This document shows positions 59,501 through 64,000 of a stretch of DNA of 64,000 nucleotides, in pieces. The position numbers and the translations under genes are program-made. Within the stretch, counting starts at the first letter, position 1. Each line of letters starts with the position of its first letter. Origin of the DNA: Sandaracinaceae bacterium. Its GTDB lineage: Bacteria; Myxococcota_A; Polyangia; Polyangiales; Sandaracinaceae. Where the stretch lies: assembly GCA_020633195.1 (NCBI GenBank), contig JACKEC010000019.1, positions 310,001 to 374,000 of the forward strand. Direction: 5' to 3'. The notes beneath the pieces were generated by a model, which saw only the letters and a program-made list of their open reading frames with translations, was not told the origin of the DNA and ran no database searches.

Positions 59501-62500
59501 ACGGGCTTCGACCCGAACGGCGACCCGCTCACCTACGACCTGCTCAGCCCCACGATGTTCGGCAGCTTGGTCGGCTCCGGCGCCACGCGGACCTACACAC
59601 CCATCGCCGACTACGCGGGCCCCGACTCCTTCACGTACCGGGTCTGTGACGCGACCCTGTGCTCGGACCCGGCGACGTTCAGCATCACGGTGCGGCCGGC
59701 GAACGACCTGCCCATCCTCGCGATGGACGCGCTCTACACCGCCTACGAGAACGAGCGCTTCGAGCTCGCCCTCGTCGGTAGCGATCCCGAGGGTCTCCCG
59801 CTCAGCTGGGAGCTCGTGTCGGGCTGGCCCGGTCAGGCCGTCGACTCCGAGCTCGAGCGCTTCTCGTGGACGCCCGACGAGCGCTTCAGCGACCTCATCG
59901 TGCCCGTCACCGTCGCGGCCACCGATCCCGAGGGAGGCCGCGCCGAGGTGACCTTCGGCATCCGAGTCCTGCCGCGCCCCGACGCGCCCTTCATCACGTC
60001 GCGCCCCGTGCGCACCGCGCACTTCGGCATGACCTACGTCTACGACGTCGAGGCGTACGACCCCGACACCTCGATCGTGTACACGCCGATCCTGGAGTAC
60101 TTCCTCGCCGACGGCCCCGCGGGCATGGGCATCGACCTGAACACCGGCGTGATCACCTGGTCGCCCACCCTCGCCGACGTCGGCCCCCACTCCGTCGAGG
60201 TCTTCGTCAGCGACGACACGGGCCTGCTCAGCGAGCCGCAGCGCTTCGTCCTCACCGTCAGCGGTGACTCGAGCCCGCCCGTCGTCACGATCACCCACAC
60301 GCCCGACCCGGTGGTCGCGGGCGACGTGGTCACCCTCACCGTGACCGCGACCGACGACGACATGGTGCTCGTCGAGGGCCTGACCGTCGACGGCGTCAAC
60401 GTGCCCCTCGACCCGAGCGGCGTGGGGACCTGGACGGCCACCACGCCTGGCCGCTTCGACGCCGAGGCGAGCGCGATCGACCCGACCGGCAATCGTGGCT
60501 TCGGCGAAGCGCAGCTCCGCGTACTCGATCCGAGCGACACCGAGGCGCCGTTCGTCGAGCTCACCGCGCCTGTCGCCAACGACATCCTGACCTACCTGCA
60601 CGACGCGGTCGGCACCGTGCGCGACCCGAACCTCTATCGCTGGTGGCTCGAGATGCGCCCCGCCGATCGGGATGGCTTCCGCACCATGCTCACCGGCACC
60701 CACGCCGTGGAGTCGGCGCTGCTCGGCCAGCTCGACGTCACCCAGCTCCGCAACGGGATCTGGATCCTCCGTCTGCGCGCCGAGGACCTGAACGGGGTCA
60801 CGTCCAGCGTGGAGGTCCCCGTCCGCGTGCAGGGCGGGGCCAAGCTCGGCGTCGTGCACCTCGAGTTCACCGACCTGGTGGTCCCGGACTTCGGTATCCC
60901 CATCGCCGCCAACCGCATCTACGACAGCCGCGACGCGGACCAGATCGGTGACTTCGGCTACGGCTGGACCCTCGACATCCGCCAGGGCTCCATCCAGCAC
61001 AACTACGTCGTGGGCGAGGGCATCGCCGTATACACGACAGCGGGCGACATGCAGCCCTGCCAGCGCTTCGACGACCAGCTCGGTCACTACGCCGAGGTCC
61101 GGCTCAGCGACGACGAGTGGTACACGTTCCGGCCCGTCGTGCTCGAGCCCGGCCCGCTCGCGGGTGGCTGCAGCGGCACGGTCGCCTACGAGCTCGTCGA
61201 CGGCGTCCGCCCCGGCGCCGAGCTGCGCATCATCGGCGACAGCAACGTGCGCGCGAGCGCGATCGAGGTGGCGGGCTTCGGCGCGTTCGCGACCGAGAGC
61301 AACCTGATCAGCACCGTCGACGACAGCCTCTTCGACCCTCAGGACTTCGAGCTCCTTCTGCCCGACGGCCGCCGCTTCGGCCTCAACGCGCAGCGCGGCA
61401 TCACCTTCATCGCGGACCAGAACGGCAACTCCCTCGTCATCGTCGAGCCCGACGACTTCGGCAACGACGGTGGCCTCGTCCACTCGAGCGGCCGCAACGT
61501 CGTGTTCGTGCGCGACGCCGAGGAGCGCATCATCCAGATCATGGACGGCGCCGGCCGCAGCGTCGGCTACGCGTACGACCCCGAGGGCAACCTCGCGACC
61601 TTCACCGACGTGCTCGGCCGCGACACCCGCTTCGAGTACAACGCGCCTGGCCACCCCCACCACCTGACCGACATCATCGACTGGCGAGGCGTCCGCATGG
61701 CCGCCATCGACTACCAGCCCGACGGCCGGATGCGCGAGATGTGCGACGCCGACGGCGTCTGCATCGAGCAGCAGTACGACCTGGTGGCGCAGACCGTCCT
61801 GCGCTTCACGGGGCTGCCCGCGCCAACGCGCTATGCGTACGACACGCGCGGCAACATCAACCGCATCGAGGACGGGCTGGGCAACACGCAGCTCTTCACG
61901 TACGACGGCGCGCCCTGGGACAACCTGATCGAGCGGATCGATGCCGACGGGGTCACGCAGTACACGTACAGCGCGTTCTCGAGGGACCTGCGTTCGGAGA
62001 TCCCCCCGACCACGGGCGGTGAGGACCCGGACCTGTTCCGCACCGATCACACCTACGGCTTCTTCATCGGCGCCACCCACTACCGAACCGTGCTCGAGAG
62101 CACCACGCTGCCGAGCGGCGGGACCTACCACTACGCCTACGACGACCGGGGCAACCAGACCGAGGTCTCGGACGACGCGGGCAACGTGATCTTCGAGCGC
62201 GTCTACAACCCCGACGGCAGCATCGCGACCCTCACCGACCGCTTCGGCACCGTCACCTACGACTACGGCGCGCAGGGCATGCCGGTCCGCGTGATGGGCG
62301 CCGACGGCACCATCACCGAGCTCGACTACGACATCCTCGGCAACGTCACCGAGGTGCGTCGCGGCGGAGTGACCCAGCGCTTCCGCTACGACGCAGGCGG
62401 CCGACGGTTGCACTCCGACTTCGGCAACGGCGTGACGGTCGCCTACGAGTACGACAACGGCGATGACTGGACCGCAATCCAAGGGCCGACGTTCGGTCGG

Positions 62501-64000
62501 GTCGAGCGCCGGGTGAGCTCGTCGGGCCGCCTGCTGTCCTGGACCGAGCCGAACGGCGACACCTTCTCACAGACCTTCGATGCGTCGGGGCAGCTCCGCA
62601 GCCGCATCGACGAGCTCGGCAACGTCACGACCTACACCTACGACGCCGCCGGTCGGCTGGAGTCCACGCTAGACGCCGCCCGCGGCGCGACCACCTCGTA
62701 CGTCCGCGACCCGCTCGGGCGCGTCCTCAGCCAGACGGACCCTGCCGGTGAGGTGCGCTCGTACACCTACGATCCGCGCGGCAGCGTCGCCACGACCACC
62801 GACGAGCGGATGCACGTGACGACGAGCACCACGCTGCCGACGAGCACGTCCACGACCGACGCCCTGTCGAACACCACCACGAGCACCCAGACCGACTACG
62901 GCCTACCGTCGTCATCGACCTACCCGGGGGGAGCGACGACCGCGAGCGCCTTCAACGGCCTCACGCACATCGACAGCAGCACCAGCTTCCCCGCGTCGCA
63001 GACCGACGAGTCGTCGCGCGTGCGTAGCTTCAGCTACGACGCGCGCAGCGTGCTCAACGGCGCCACCGACCTCGGAGGCAACCCCTGGAGCTACGCGCAC
63101 ACCGAGGTCCTCGGGGGCGACGTCCAATGGGACGTCCAGTCGGGCGACGTCAGCCTCACCGCCGAAGGCGCACGCGCTCCGGTGTCTCGCTACGGCAGCC
63201 GCGACGAGTCACGCGACGGCCCGCGCCCCGAGGAGCTCGACGCGTGGACCGACCGCCTCCAGACGGTCACCAGCCCCCTCGGTGAGGTCACCCAGTGGAC
63301 CTTCGGGCCGGGCGGGGAGATCAGCCAGGTCGACTACCCGAACGGCGGCGTCCTCACGCGCACCTTCGGCGCCGACCTCCGCATCGCCACCGAGACGCGG
63401 CCTTTCGGGACCACCCTGACCTTCGGCTACGACGGCGCGGGACGGATGATCAGTCGCACCGGCTCCGACGGCTCGTCTCAGTCCTACAGCTACGCGCCCG
63501 GCGATCGGCTCGACACGATCACCGACGCGACCGGCACCACGACCTACCACTACGACACGGCCGGCCGGATGAGCGGCCTCGACTACCCGAGCCAGCTCGG
63601 CTTCGAGCAGCAGTGGGACCCGAGCGACCGCATCGAAGCCGTCCGAGTGCACGCCGACCCGGCGGTGGACCCTCGCGTCTTCGAGTCGACCTACACCTAC
63701 GACGAGGCGGGCAACCTCGAGAGCGTCACCGACCCCTTCGGCCGGACCACCACCTACACCTACGACGCGCTCGACCGCCTCGCGACCGAGACGCGCCCCA
63801 ACGGCGTCACGAGCACCCACACCTACGACGGCCGCGGCTGGGTCACTTCCATCGTGCACGCTGACGCAGGCGGCACCGTGATCGCGTCGGTCGCCTACAT
63901 CCGATCGCCGAGCGGCGAGCCCACCCGCGTCACCCGCGAGGACGGCAGCTACGTCCTCGTCGACTACGACCCTGCGCTGCGGGTCGAGCGAGAGCGCTAC
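56294..64000 (+). CDS. Giant RHS-repeat surface protein, 5'-truncated, continuing beyond the window
   Basis: One frame is open from 56156 to the right edge (over 2560 residues of coding-like sequence). Order: F5/8C-like domain (about 56300-56815: YGTDFSTTTLWDTF, WQVRNFEVLAS), PKD (VAWRWDFGDGTVSHERHPTH), a second PKD-like unit, Ig-like unit, IgGFc-binding-type domain (57900-59250; CGTDYWIAIPNPCGDSGEC), MopE-like DGLDNDCDGRWDEEEADGLD, cadherin/He_PIG-like units (59450-60500) and RHS/YD repeats from about 60850 (YGWTLDIRQGS, YAYDPEGNLATF). No ATG, GTG or TTG occurs in frame before 56417, and no signal peptide is seen, so its 5' end is missing. A 3' end and toxin tip, if any, lie outside the window. 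Confidence 0.85.

Noticed and set aside
56264..62482. Very long minus-strand open frame antisense to the RHS gene
   Set aside because: It is the reverse-complement shadow of a high-GC coding strand. Its composition is Val/Asp/Arg-rich with no recognisable domain, while the plus frame has clear PKD, IgGFc and RHS motifs.

Overview
The window is very GC-rich, gene-dense bacterial chromosome. Its gene content points to a myxobacterium, most likely of the Sandaracinus/Polyangiales type (an inference from content, not from a marker gene). It has many lipoproteins with Asp-Ala-Gly or Cys-rich linkers, eukaryote-like Ser/Thr kinases, a TIGR02265/DUF2378 protein, PEGA, FHA and PilZ proteins, several orphan-type sensor kinases, and a giant RHS protein. 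I saw no rRNA, tRNA, CRISPR array, insertion sequence or phage gene.

Layout. 1-5.7 kb: a partial lipoprotein, a DUF1835-like protein, a cupin and a DUF2378 protein. These are followed by a disturbed stretch (2.1-5.2 kb) in which five copies of a roughly 70-100 bp repeat alternate with small genes and broken gene fragments. 5.7-11.2 kb: a CxxC/PDZ membrane protein, a small membrane protein overlapping a TatD hydrolase, an AI-2E family permease, and a TetR regulator followed by an alpha/beta hydrolase and a small coupled ORF. 11.4-19.0 kb (minus strand): membrane protein, EamA transporter, exported protein, a 1258-residue kinase/cyclase-like/ATPase protein and a trypsin-like lipoprotein. 19.2-22.4 kb (minus): overlapping PEGA protein, Cys-rich lipoprotein and murI.

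22.5-30.6 kb (plus): two overlapping sensor kinases (the first lacks an ATPase domain), a helical-repeat protein, a zinc-peptidase-like lipoprotein with Cys-rich repeats, and a lipoprotein with MopE-like metal-binding motifs. 30.6-35.3 kb (minus): PilZ protein, pseudokinase, YaeQ-like protein and PNPOx-like flavoprotein, divergent from a LysR regulator. 36.2-41.2 kb: a GFA-type protein, a long Ala/Glu/Arg rod lipoprotein, an acyl-CoA dehydrogenase and an FHA membrane protein. 41.3-46.7 kb: a four-repeat lipoprotein, then a tight operon of histidine kinase, diiron-type metallo-beta-lactamase-fold protein, second histidine kinase and NarL response regulator. These converge on a sigma-54 activator-like gene.

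48.5-56.5 kb: a phosphoesterase lipoprotein, a tiny Cys/His lipoprotein, an aldo/keto reductase, an arrestin-like protein, a glutathione transferase, a CPA2-type transporter fused to a PTS EIIA domain, and a response regulator cut off in its HTH. From about 56.3 kb to the right edge runs one open frame encoding a giant F5/8C-PKD-IgGFc-Ig-RHS protein with no recognisable start codon.

At least eight genes have a TANNNT -10-like hexamer ending 6-9 nt before the start codon. This suggests that leaderless transcripts are common here. The most interesting material is the repeat/cassette-like region, the ODP-like sensor operon, the paired kinases with one catalytic domain missing, the pseudokinase, and the response regulator/RHS junction.
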